Assembly (NCBI RefSeq): GCF_041260155.1
Contig: NC_091933.1
Span: 30,807,933-30,871,932, forward strand
DNA length: 64,000 nt
Source of the DNA: Ptychodera flava
Lineage: Eukaryota > Hemichordata > Enteropneusta > Ptychoderidae
Direction: 5' to 3'
Position 1 is the first letter of the stretch; every line of letters starts with the position of its first letter. The notes under the pieces are model-generated. The model ran no database searches. It worked only from the letters and a program-made list of their open reading frames with translations, and was not told the origin of the DNA. The translations under genes and the position numbers were made by a program. Below, piece by piece: positions 27,436 through 44,954 of this stretch.

Positions 27436-27638
27436 GAGGGTCGTCGGAACTCTGCTCAAAGGTTGCCACGGACCCCTACGACCGATGTAAACACAGTATG
27501 TAGGGGACGTTTGCGATTGATGAAAGTTAAAACATGTTTGTTAACAATGAATATCGTAAAATTAAAATGTTGCATCTCATGCATGAAATGCATTGTTTGT
27601 TTTAACGAAAGTCGCACATGCGCAGTTCCGACGACCCT
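27436..27638. mobile_element. MITE with GGGTCGTCGGAACT termini
   Basis: GAGGGTCGTCGGAACTCTGC at the left is mirrored by GCGCAGTTCCGACGACCC at the right, about 17 matching bases with roughly 165 bases between. There is no protein-coding capacity. The superfamily is unknown because no target duplication is clear. Confidence 0.75.
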
Positions 27639-27879
27639 GAGTATGTAAACATTTCATATCCAAAGCGTCTGTAACACACGCTTCCATGGAATAAAAAACT
27701 TTGCTCTGGATACATCTTGGCCTAAATTGTAGGCACTGGATGGAATAGTCCGTGGTATTAACAAAACAACCACACCCCGAAAAGAATGTTAAAAATTTTC
27801 CCGATAGTTGGGAGACATACATTAAAATATTTGTACAACTCTGAATAAATTATATTGAGAAGATAAAGATGGTGTAGTA

Positions 27880-28152
27880 AGGGATGGACCATTAGATCTT
27901 GGGGGGGGCGGTCAAAAACAGAAAAATAAATCAAAGCAAAAAATAGGAAAAGAAATCTTTAGACTAGTTTGCCAAATAAAAAGAAATAAAATCAGAACGT
28001 ATAAAAATGATAAATCTGACAGTTTACTTTATAAAAAATTAGCACATCATGACTCACTTGGAAAAATAAAATAAAAAAATTACGATTGTAAAAAAATATT
28101 CACAATCTGATTGTGACCACCCCCACCTCCCAAGATCTAGTGGCCCGTCCCT
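27880..28152. mobile_element. MITE with AGGGA..GATCTTGGG termini
   Basis: AGGGATGGACCATTAGATCT..GGTCA at the left is matched in inverted orientation by TGACC..AGATCTAGTGGCCC..TCCCT at the right, giving imperfect terminal repeats of about 38 bp. The interior is A-rich. It lies about 550 bases beyond the 3' end of the NLR gene. Confidence 0.8.
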
Positions 28153-28705
28153 TTGATATACAAAGTAATTTGTGAAATTTAGAAATCTAAAAATGTTTTC
28201 AATTAATACTGCGGTTTTCTTGGCAAAATTCCTCGCGAACCACATCATATGTCGGGATAAACTAATGGACCTCTAATTTTACTATTTCTTTGTCATTACT
28301 TTGTGACCTTTCTTTGATTTTTTGATCTTTGGATTTAATGTATTTTGAAAATCATTTGTTCAAGACAGTTTCCACAATTCGCGCATATTAAGATGAAAAA
28401 TCGAAGTCTGGCAACTTTGGCTTGTCTAATAGCCGGATTTTGTCACAAAGCGACAGAAACATCATGGAAAGGGGTATTTCCTTATAATCTGACTCTTAAT
28501 TAATATAAGGGCACACCCTTTACAGAACCGTCGAGCATATACGTATCAAAGAGAGTGTCGGTCTCTCCTAAAACTGTTTGTTAACTCATTTCGCATGTAT
28601 ACAGACATGTGTTAGTTGTCCATGTCGTATAACGAACGGATGAAAATTTACCCGAAGAATCCAATGAAACCACGACTTGACTGATCAATTTGAAAAATCG
28701 CTTCT

Positions 28706-31700
28706 CTACCCTTTACTTACTTTCCCAACATTGACTTGCCACCCTACCACCTTAATGGGCGGCAGGATGTAGTGCAAGAGGCTTTCTTTGGCGTAGTGGT
28801 CACAAGCACTGGGTTCGTGGGGGAAATGCTGCTCTTCGAAGTCCGTTATCTCTTTGAACCACCTCTCCCACTGTTCCCAAATCGAATAGATCGATGGTTG
28901 AAGCAAAGGCGCTTCGCCTGGCTTCAACTTGGAGCTGCAATCACAGCCGCGGAACGAACGAGGAATCGGTCGACTATCCTTGTCAAAATCGACACCTTCT
29001 TTGTTCACGATGCAAAACGCGCCAAGATTCTTATTTGAGCTGACAATCCGGAGGATATCTGTTGCCATCGCGACGCTCAAGTTATCAACAACAACCACAA
29101 CGATACGCAAGGAACCATTGTTCTCCTGCACGCTCTGACAAAATGACTTCAAATCGCGTTCGTCGCCCCAATGTCGGAAAACGACGTACTTTAATGATTT
29201 CGACATTCTTATGGCTTTATAAAATTTGCTGTTGGGACCCTTTCTCGCGTTGAGCTCTTCAGACGTGTCACGAATGCTTTGCCGATTGGGAATGGTGTCA
29301 TCGTACATCAGACCCGACGAAACGGCATAAATGTTGTTTTCGAATATGATCAGTTTAGTAACCGACGTATTCTGCGTCAAGATTCTCGCCAAACCCTTGC
29401 GCCTCCTAACAAGACAATCGAAGGTAACAAAATTGGCGCCAATTGACGTAATCGTCCGTCGCTTCGCCAACTCGTCTGCCAAGACATGGAAAAAGATCTC
29501 TGCTCTCTGGTCTCCGTACAGCGAAAAATGCCTCAGCGACTGGCCGATGTTTATACGCTTGCAATGTTCTTTGAAATCGCCAGAGTCATCGACACTGAAA
29601 ATGCTGAGTTTTAGATATTTCAGGCATTTCGCTTCGGACAAAATCTCGTTCACATATGTCAAGCTGAGAGGTTTTCGACTGACAGCTTGCGGCTGCATCA
29701 GACAGACGATAAGCCCAAGATCTCTCAGGGACGCATTGTTTCTCAAGACGCTTGCGATTTTTCGCTCTTGGAGATGTGTCATCTGTAATGCTAATCTCTC
29801 TAAACTCTTCACCTCGCACAGGGCGTCGTAAAAATCGGATGTTATCAAGTCAGAGGCTGTCGGGAAATTTAACTCTAGACTTAGTACCTTCATGCTCACA
29901 TCTACCTTTCCTAACTTGTTGCAATGTCGAATAACCGAAGTCAAGGCCGAGTAAAACCACTGTGTATTTGGTGCCTCGAAAAAATTCAAACCGTTGTTTC
30001 GAAGAGTCGCCGGGGCAATCTTGCCGACGAACGACTGCTCATTATTGGTCTCATACAGACAACGAAATGTTAAATAAACTAGGTTCATGAAAGACTCCGT
30101 ATTTACTTCAACTGAAGACGACAGTTTGTCGCAGAGAAAGTCGAACAGGCATGTCGATTGATCGGTAAGAAGGCCAGCGAGAAAGACGCACACAGTATGG
30201 AGATGGCTATTGAGAATAATTTCTTCAAAAACATCTCCGCTGTCAATTTTCTTTCTTTCAGTCAAATATAAGGCGGCAAAAAACTCTTGAAATGTCTTAT
30301 GCTGGAACACTATAGATGCTGAACGTTGAAGTTTAGAGCGGGAGTATACTTGATTCCCAAATGACAGAAGCAAATCCTTGGAAATGCCAAACTTTGCCAA
30401 CTCGTCATCAAGAAATTGTGCCCTGCCTTCTTGAAGTCCAATAAAGGCCATTTCACCGATTTTCAGAAACTCTTCTTTGCTTTCCTGTGACAGAGTGGCA
30501 AGTGTCACACTTTGGGAAGGTTTGTCGTTTTTAATGCAAAATCGTCTGTATATACTCACAACGATACAACTAAATAGCACTGTTAGTGTGCCGGGTAGTT
30601 TCATTTCACCATCTTCCCATAAAATGCAAAACAAGATTGTATTCAACGGATTGGTCAACAGTGACAATACTAGCATTTCATTGTCACTGCTGTCAATCTC
30701 GTGTCTGAGTCGGACTACGCTATTTTTGTCAACTTTGAAGTATCTATCAATGTATGAAATGATGTTGTCACGAGAAAATCCTTTAATCGTATAATGGTTA
30801 TCAACATGGCCAATTAAATCATCTCGTTTTGTGCTTCGAGACGTTAAAATCACAACCGTTTTCGGTAGAATCTTCCCTTTGATTAATTTCATCACTTCCG
30901 CTCGGAGCGACTCTTTCAGCTCGTCGTATCCGTCCAAGAGAATCATTACCGCTTCTTGATTTTTCACAATGAACTCTTCCAAGTGTGACCTATCAACCCC
31001 TGATTGTTCAGGGAGCAATTGGTCAATTATTGCATCAAAAAGATTTACGGAAGCGACCATTTGACCCAGTTCTAAAAGTAGCAACAAAGAGTATCTTTTC
31101 AAAGTTGGTTCTGAGTCTTCGGTCCAATCTTGTGCAATTTTCTGAAAGAAAGTACTCTTACCGATACCAGGTTCCCCTTCAATCAGGATACGGTACGGAT
31201 GTTGCTCGCAAGCGAGGTTCTCTAGTAGCAGCCTTCTCGAGCTTGAGCATTCTTCTTGAGATCTCCTCCCCTTGTTTTCAACTAATGCCAATTCAGTGTA
31301 TACGTCGTTCAGTGGAAGCTTAAATCCAGGGTCACTCCAGGTCACTGGGTATATGCAAGCCTGCCTTTGTGCATAATGGAATTTTAACCAGCTGGCACAA
31401 CCATCCCGAGCTTCTGTTTCATGATCTGTCGCAGAATTACGTGGTTGACACCATTTGTGAATTGCAAACAAACAGTGATCGACTTGTCATAAATTAAACC
31501 AATATTCCTGAGATCGCCATTCTTCAGAAGTCACAGTGACCCCCTCCCTTATCAAGTGAAACTATTTCAGACCTAATATCACTCTTGATGAATATGGACA
31601 ACGTATGAGGTCGAACGAGGAAATATTCAAGACACGCTTTTTTGCCAATTCTCGAAATCTAAGATATCTTGATTGTCAACAGCTCTTTGAATTTATTTTG

Positions 31701-32817
31701 ACACCTATGGAGATAATAACATTATTGTGAAAATAGAAATGGAAATTCCCATAAAGCTGACTATAGACTGCAACAAGTTTGATTTCCAAATGTCTGCAAG
31801 TTTAAACTCTATTTACTCCTCTAATTTAATTTTTTTACAGTTATGCCAGGTTTTATTTCTGATTTACTGGGTGCATTGAATGCGCGCAAAATTTCATTTT
31901 GGGTCGGTTTTATTATTATTTCAGTAAATTACAGCTGAACATCAGAAGGTTGGGCCAGTAGCAGTTTACCTGGTGGGTAACTTTGGTTTACTGACAGGAA
32001 ATTAAACATACGTATAAACATGTTTAATGAACATGGCAACTTCGCTAGCCAAGAATTTTTCTTCGGGCAGAGACACAGACTGAGTTGAGCTGTGGGGACC
32101 GGATGATGTGAATGTGCGAAATGAAAGCTTGTTATGGCCACAATCAATGTGCCCCCTCCTCCCCCTCACCCCTCCCCGTGAAACGTGAAAATATATCGAA
32201 ACTTGCTTACTGTCCTCGTCATTTTACTGAGCACGGAGATTTCGGGTATTTTAACTCACCTTTTTGGCAAGGCGGAGATTTCGTAGTATCGCTTAGACGA
32301 GGACTGCATTCGCGTCTTTCTTCTAACATATTTCAAGAAAGGGAAGAAAAAGACAAGAAAAACAAGGGTTTAAACTTACTCTGAACAAATTCCGTGTAAA
32401 ATGGTCAACAATGGTACATATTTCCACAATAGAGGGACTGTGGTATGTCACACTTCATAACGCCCTAACCAGGTACCAACCTCCATTGTTCCACAGAGGT
32501 TCTTGGTAACAGAGGTAAGATTTTACATAGTATTGCAAACTGATTCGCTTCGTTTGAACGCTTCCTCAATATGGTATTAAAAGTCCCGGCTAGTACAAGA
32601 ATAATATTTTCAGGGACTAGACTGCTAAGCCTTTGGGCTCACCTTCACAACTAGGTACATGGCCAAAGGTCACGGTCGAGTCGGCTCCAGCTACAACGAC
32701 AATGTTTCTATCGCCTGATACGCTCACTTGTCTTTGACAGTTAGGATGGTCATCAATGGTACTCCTTTCGACGTCATAGCGAACTTGTTCAACACTATCG
32801 CCATCGCCACAACTCGC
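28706..32817 (-). CDS. NACHT-domain NLR-type innate immune receptor
   Basis: The main exon is 31482-28706 (2777 bases, stop at 28706). An upstream exon, 32817-32643, joins it through a GAAG/GTGAGC donor and an ACAAG acceptor in matching phase. NACHT proteins are STAND ATPases that sense microbial or stress signals and oligomerise. Visible in the main exon: Walker A GEPGIGKSTFFQKIAQDW (about residue 100), Walker B AVMILLDGYDELKE, sensor VVILTSRS, and a winged-helix-like block ending FQHKTFQEFFAALYL. Degenerate leucine-rich segments follow (VKSLERLALQ, SLRDLGLIV, KCLKYLKLSIF). The upstream exon encodes 58 residues including VSVSGDRNIVVVAGADSTVT. No ATG is available in that exon, so a further 5' exon must exist or the gene is truncated. 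At the 3' end GGGAAA/GTAAGT lies just before the stop and could be a donor to another exon. The main frame is intact for 924 codons, arguing against a pseudogene. Confidence 0.9.
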
Positions 32818-32944
32818 CTGCAATGTAATCGCGTCAGCGTCAGACAACGTGCAGTGAACAGCTCAGAGTCCCAATATATATCTGAGGATTGCGGGATGCA
32901 TGAAGCCAAGTAATAGATTTCATTACTTTGTACTTGAAGTACTT

Positions 32945-33008
<64 letters not shown>

Positions 33009-34735
33009 TGTAGTATGTATGTATGTATGTCAGTTAGACCACACGGTTAGACCACATGTAACGTCATTTCAACCACCTGTTCAATGTTCAATGTACTATA
33101 CATACCTTTCTCGCATGTCCAGTGGCACACACGATGCGATTACAGCATGCCAAAATGATCAGTATTAACTCATAGTATTTACATCAATTTTTTCAAAAGC
33201 TTCGAATTTCGTGACACGTCAAAAAATAGGTTGTCAGATGGCTGAATTGTTTTCACTCGTAAAATAGATGTTCGTACCGCGGCTACATGCTCGTCAGAGT
33301 AAATCAGTAAAGCCGGAAAAAAATTTGTGAAAATATCACCGTGGGGAAATGTTACATCATAGAGACAATAAAATCGCTCACTCAGCTACAAGTGATCGCT
33401 CTTAGGTCAACTCTATGAACTTTGCGTGCTCAGGCTGTGAGTATAGGTGTTATAATATTAGAACAAGGAAGTTGGGTCAACGCCAGCTCTAGGGGCTGCA
33501 GCTTGACACTGAGTGTGTCGTGGTTGGTAGACACAGCTTCTAAACGTACGTATTCCGTATAATTCGTGATCATGAACTCTTCAGACACCAGACAAAATAC
33601 GAAGAAACCTGTTCGTATTGTGTACCTGGTATGCAGTGTAATAAATATATGTAACTTGTATCCGCACATCAACGAAACTCACTGACGGAAAATGAAAATG
33701 GTCCCAGTTAGGCGAAACCAGTGGGACTTCCTTTTTTAGTATACATCTGCTACGCTACGGGACAGTTTCAGGTAACCGAACGTCACCCTAACTTTTTACC
33801 CCCGTAATAGACAAAATCCTGCGACTTTAAGAAGTTTAAGGAATCTTTGCCAAAGTGTGAACTTTTCTTTTGGTCGCGCAGACTCCGAAAAAATGTCCAA
33901 GCATGTTTCGGAACTGGGGCTACCCACCAGATTTTCAAAAACAATGCCACAGGAAGCACACAATACCAGTATTTATTTTGTCCGACAGATCTCCGATATG
34001 GCCTAGTAGTAATTTACACACAGTTATCAGAAATTTTGATCGGAAGGCATATAGCAGACGTACAATCAGTGATATAAAGGGTCCGTCAGAATTGAAATTA
34101 ATCTATATTGTGAGCATAGTCTATATATAAAACTACGTACTGTCGACCCTTTGTTAAATTTCCCCGAATTACACATTTTTGACTTGCAGATATTAGCGCG
34201 CTGGCTTTGTTGAAGAATGTGGGTAAATTGTACGCTTTGAACAAAAGATCAACACAAGAATGCCATAAACATATGGATACAATCAACTTTGGCGCGGAGC
34301 TTCAGAAGAGTGCCGATTTCACCTGTGTGGCCTGTCTTGCTTTATCAAAGTGAAAGACACTGCACACCTGGACTTTGTTCATACGCAATCCCGATACGCA
34401 TTCTAGAAACACGAAGTCACCTGAACTACAGAAGAACACGCTCATTTAAACAAAAGTGAAATTATTTACCATTTACAAGATACTGTTGTTAACTCAGGGC
34501 TTCTTTGGAAACTTCCAATGCAATATATACAACCAACATTCTGAACATTTTGGCATTAATTTGGAGACAGTACATCTTTAGAGACTATTGTTGTGACTGC
34601 GTAGTGGTCACGTGACAGCTTTGATGGCTTACAGCCAATGTGATTTGTGGAATCACGCCAACTTAAGTGCAATCGTATAGAAACTAAAAGGCAATTGCAA
34701 ACTATGTAAACTATGTAGGTAAAAGCATAGTTTAG
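32818..34735. other. Gene-poor stretch upstream of the NLR gene
   Basis: Any missing first exon of the NLR gene should be here or further right, but I cannot identify it. A minus-strand frame at 33430-33672 (..NYTEYVRLEAVSTNHDTLSV..) has coding-like composition but no recognised domain, and the opposite strand is open over much of it too. An AT microsatellite occupies 32949-33005. Confidence 0.5.
32949..33005. repeat. (AT)n microsatellite
   Basis: Perfect TA run followed by a short GTAT tetranucleotide run. Confidence 0.97.
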
Positions 34736-35568
34736 CCACCAATGTGGAAAACGTCACATCACAACTACTGCATTATTGTTGCACTACCTACCAATTCTGG
34801 CATGTAGCTGTACTTTTACAGGAAAGTCTGCTTAAAGACAAACTTTACGAAAGATCAGAACACTGTAGTGCTTTTCTGATATTTCCTCACAGTATATGCC
34901 CTCGATATTATAATTCTGCAGTGGCAGGCAGTGGTATGCAATTGCACCCTCTGTTTGTAGTTGCGGTTAGTACAACTTTAGCCTGCATGATAATCTATTA
35001 TAAAAGAGATAGATGAGAAATGGGTAGTCTTTACGAAATTGTGATCTGTTTTGAAAGGATCCACACACGGTGCAGTAACAATAACTTTTTCATCATTTTC
35101 AAATTTGTTGCAATCCTATTACTGTGGTCACAATATGTCCATGTATCTTATTGTCATAGTGATTGCTGTTGAGGGTTGTCTGTCAGTAAATTTCAGTGAC
35201 AGATCCCCGAGCATTGCAGTCATATAACCAGATGGCAGCACCGGTCACTTGATTCTACAGTCACTTACCAATTCATTCCAAACTTCAGCAAATCAGCAGG
35301 TTTGATTGCACTGATCATTTATATAAAAACAAGCATGAACATTCCAGAGTGTTTAATGTATATACTAATGATGTGCCTACCACTGGAGAATTATTATATC
35401 GAGTTCATATACTGTGAGGAAATATCAGAAAAGCACTGCAGTGTTCTGATCTTTCGTAAAGTTTGTCTTTAAACAGACTTTCCCGTAAAATTACAGCCAA
35501 ATGCCAGAATTGGTAGGTAACGCGACAATGATGCTGTAGTTGTGATGTGACGTTTTCCACACTGGTGG
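34736..35568. mobile_element. 833-bp non-autonomous element with 163-bp terminal inverted repeats
   Basis: The left arm 34736-34898 starts CCACCAATGTGGAAAACGTC. The right arm 35406-35568 is its near-perfect reverse complement, ending GACGTTTTCCACACTGGTGG. The arms are equal in length (163 bp) with about 10 percent mismatch by eye. The roughly 507-bp centre has no recognisable transposase. TTTA-like and TTAA-like bases flank the ends, but no clean target duplication is seen. The superfamily is undetermined. The arm similarity suggests moderate age. Confidence 0.85.
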
Positions 35569-35676
35569 ATTAAATGTACTTTTACAGCATGTACCACATT
35601 GCTTGGGTCACGATGGAGTGACACGTTACCATGGTGACCGCTTTGACAAAACTGCATCATCATACTGCTACTGTAG

Positions 35677-36840
35677 ACTCTCTCACAGTCCCTCGCCTGC
35701 TTCACCTCTGACCATAATACCGCCCTCAGAGGGTGAGCCTACGCTATAACCCGGCTGGCTCGGTGAGCCTTGCTACGATGCTGAAGTTGGACTCAGTTTC
35801 GGATTCGGTTTCGGATTCGATAAACTGAGAATAGTTTTATATTTCCAGCTTATGTTATTATTTTTTCGAAGGATATGTTAACTACTGATACACAAGGAGA
35901 TATTTTAACTAGATCACCTTACTGCACATGTAGCATGTATTTCATGACATAAATGTTGCTCACATAATCATAACTTATACAGTTTAAAAAACAAAACACT
36001 TTTGGCAGTAGAGCAAGAAACTATAGTGCATGAATACGCCAGACGAAACTGCTGAAAAATTAGTCAAAAGTTACAACTTATGAGCAATAATGGGCATTAT
36101 GCAGTTTAGACTATTCAATGCAATCTTTATTATACAACATACTATCTGATAGTTTAGTCCTGGAGTTTAGTGTTGTACATTGAAAATGAAATCTATGTAG
36201 AACAACATCAACCAAAACATCAAAGTAATACAACACATTAGCATTACACCACGTGACTCACATTGTGACATATAAAGAAATTAAAATACAAATGTTTTTG
36301 TAAACGTTGTTTTCATTGCTCGACACTTCCGTTCGATTTCGAATTAAAGTGCTTTAAAGTTTTCTGTAATTTCTATTTTTTAACAATTTTAATTGTGAAC
36401 ATGCACACAATTTATGCTTTAAAATATATACTACATTTGGCCGGCAGGTAATCCAGTAAAAACTTGTTCTCGACAACATGTATTTATCTTTGAATACGAA
36501 AATACTGCGGACTATTTTATTTTCACTGGAATTTATTTTGACTGAAAACAGATTTCTTGTGTCTTATTTTCACTTCTTCTAGTCTGATTGGATTTTATTA
36601 TAGCTGAAAAGAGTCTAGCGAAAGTAACGAAAATAAATTCCAAGTGAAAATAAAGGATTCCACACTATAATTAAATTGGTTGAAAATACAAAATTTCTTT
36701 CAGTCACTCGAATCCGAAACCGAATCCGAAACCGAGTCTAACTTCAGCATCGTGCCTTGCTTGCTAGAAAGACCATTGAGGGCGCATCACCATATGATTG
36801 AGGATAGCTGTGCCGGTGCCTAGCGGACGAGGGGCTGTTA
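35677..36840. mobile_element. 1.16-kb inverted-repeat element flanked by 13-bp direct repeats
   Basis: ACTGCTACTGTAG occurs immediately outside both ends (35664-35676 and 36841-36853). Near-terminal ACAGTCCCTCGCC..GCT and, at the far end inverted, ACAGCCCCTCGTCCGCT are similar. Further in, an inverted pair at about 35767-35822 and 36711-36765 contains GATGCTGAAGTT and tandem TTCGGATTCGG. There is no coding capacity. The long direct repeat exceeds the 8-9 bp of hAT or Mutator-like elements, so part of it may be chance. Confidence 0.65.
36505..36664. repeat. Nested hairpin inside the 1.16-kb element
   Basis: CGGACTATTTTATTTTCACT..GGAATTTATTTT at 36508-36540 is mirrored by AAAATAAATTCCAAGTGAAA..ATAAAGGATTCC at 36630-36662. 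It could be a separate small MITE that inserted into the larger element, or part of it. Confidence 0.6.
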
Positions 36841-36853
36841 ACTGCTACTGTAG

Positions 36854-38015
36854 CTTCCACTCAACTAATATCGACAAAAACTTAGTGGCATCAAAATTTG
36901 AGATTTAAAGTAAACATGATAATAAAATGAAACTGGCAATGATCATATGCAAGTTTTTCTGGCAAAACTCACCAGGTAATGAAAGGTATAAAAAGTAAGG
37001 TTGGAGCTAAATGTGATGGAATGCAAAATAAAACAAAAATGACAAGTAGGTGTGTTTGCATTACATGAAGTTGTTTTTATTGAATAAAACAATGTGTAGT
37101 TGGCTGAAATTTGTTTCATGTCTGGTTTAAAAAAAATGATAACTATTGTGAAATCATAAATGAGACATTGCATTATCTTTGATTACTTGATCAGAGACAT
37201 CAAAATGTTGGTACATAAATGCATTGGCAAATATTAGAGAACTAACTTTGTTGATAATGTGGTTGTGAATTGTGTCATTCCAGCTTTCTCCTGTTTGTTC
37301 AATGTTCCCCTGGAAAAGAGAAAGAAATCTAAAATGTTCAAATAATTTGTGCCCTAGTTAAACTTACAAAGAGTTCAGAGAGTTGAGGGAGAGAGAGAGA
37401 CAGAGGGAGAGAAATCAGCAGACAAACCACAGTGACTGGCTAACAAAAAAGCCATGACAACTCTTTCCATTGCTTAACCCTTTCGCCACAATACTTTGGC
37501 GAAAATCAACCACTACTGGATAGACTATTGTCGACCTACAGCTTAACCCCTATTTCCCAATGTAGAGATCAAACCTGACCAGGAAAACAATAGGATTATA
37601 CCAATCTTTGGTATTGAAAGGGTTTGCGAGGTCTTCCAGATGACATGGACCCTGTAAAGTTTACTCCTTAGTTGTTCAATGACTTTGGTAAGCAAGTTTG
37701 CTGAGAAGGTTTGCTGGAGGGATAAGACTGGAATACGGTCTCTTGTTGTTCATAATGCACTTGGAATATTCAATGAATGCTTGGCAAAACTAGATCGCAG
37801 GACAGGGATACTGGCATTGAAAATACTGTTGTCAAGACGTAAACCAACCACTGAGTGAATTTCCTCAGCTTTGTTATATCAGAGGGCCAACAAAGTCACC
37901 ATTTTGAACAACCATTTACAAATTGAATACCTTGGCCAGTTATTTTAGTTGTCTTGAGTGATGCTTGAAACAATGCTTGGAAAAGAAGATGAGTAACTAA
38001 GCATATTGTCTTTCA
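36854..38015. other. Intergenic stretch downstream of NAA10
   Basis: No gene seen. A purine-rich GAGA patch lies near 37387-37412. The part nearest 38015 probably contains the NAA10 3' UTR, since NAA10 runs leftward and stops at 38016. Confidence 0.5.
37476..37627. mobile_element. Possible decayed MITE with TTAACCCTTTC termini
   Basis: TTAACCCTTTCGCCACAATAC at the left is weakly mirrored by GTATTGAAAGGGTTT at the right. The termini resemble those of the elements at 40753 and 42039. Confidence 0.4.
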
Positions 38016-44039
<6,024 letters not shown>

Positions 44040-44484
44040 GTTGGCGTGTATTAATCTTCTTCGTCCTAAATTTCAAGGAAAAGAGTTCTGTATTAACACT
44101 TCTCTGTAAAAACCTAGCGAAGGCATGCGTACGCACCAGAAGCTGATTCGGACTGAGATTCGGAACGATTCGATGAAAATTTGGTGGCAGTGTGGGCGCC
44201 CTCATCGTTCAATACCATTAATCTGCAAGTGTCTTTCTCGTTTCTGCTGCCTGTGGCATAACTCAGTAATGTGTCTATTATGTACTAATATTGCTAATGT
44301 CTGCAAGTTCTAATCTTCTCTCAGCATTGTCTGTTCTTAGACAAATTGTAGATGTGAAGTCAATGAGATTTGGAATCTGGTCAGTATTTTGATTGAAACA
44401 TTTAATTCTCCAGGTTCTTTTGTTGTTTGCAAGTGCAATGCTTACTGAGCAGGTCTCTGTTGTTTATAGCAAATGTGGTTGGAG

Positions 44485-44954
44485 CACAGGCGAACCAGAA
44501 ATAAATACATGTAGTCTAAAAATATGATATTTTGGTAATTATGAAAAATGTAATTATGAAACATTGATATCACTAAACCCGAGTTTAATATTTCATCCAT
44601 ATTGAGCTTCCTTTCTGTGATGCAGCAATTGATGAAATTGCTGCTCGTGTACGAGTTGTGTATGACATATATATATTGGGTGGCTGGCCAGGATGTCCAA
44701 TATACTAGGAGCCGCTTTTGTACGGGTACTCATAGTATAATATTGGACGCCGCCTATGTCATACACAATTCATGCACGTACGATTTTATCGAGTGCTGCT
44801 CTGCAGAAAGGAAGCTCAACCTGTATTAAGTACGAACTAAAAGTAACTAGTAACTCAATGTTTTATAATTACCATTTTCTATTTTTTAATAATTACAAAA
44901 AATAATATTATATTTTTAGACTATTCATTTCCAGTTCGCTTGTGGTTGGAGGCA
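44485..44954. mobile_element. 470-bp foldback element, palindromic along its whole length
   Basis: CACAGGCGAACCAGAAATAA at the left end is mirrored by CCAGTTCGCTTGTG at the right. The pairing continues inward through AGTCTAAAAATATGATATT, GAAAAATGTAATTATGAAAC, TTGAGCTTCCTTTCTG (44602) / CAGAAAGGAAGCTCAA (44820) and TGTGTATGACAT. The centre is near 44717. The arms differ by substitutions and small gaps. It lies about 450 bp upstream of the NAA10 start codon and has no coding capacity. Confidence 0.85.

Noticed and set aside
28736-31323. Several plus-strand frames over 60 codons
   Set aside because: Antisense to the intact NACHT exon.
33430-33672. Minus-strand frame (..EYVRLEAVSTNHDTLSVKLQ..) as a first exon of the NLR gene
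   Set aside because: No ATG-to-donor structure in phase with the exon at 32817 and no known effector domain; the plus strand is also open. Left unassigned.
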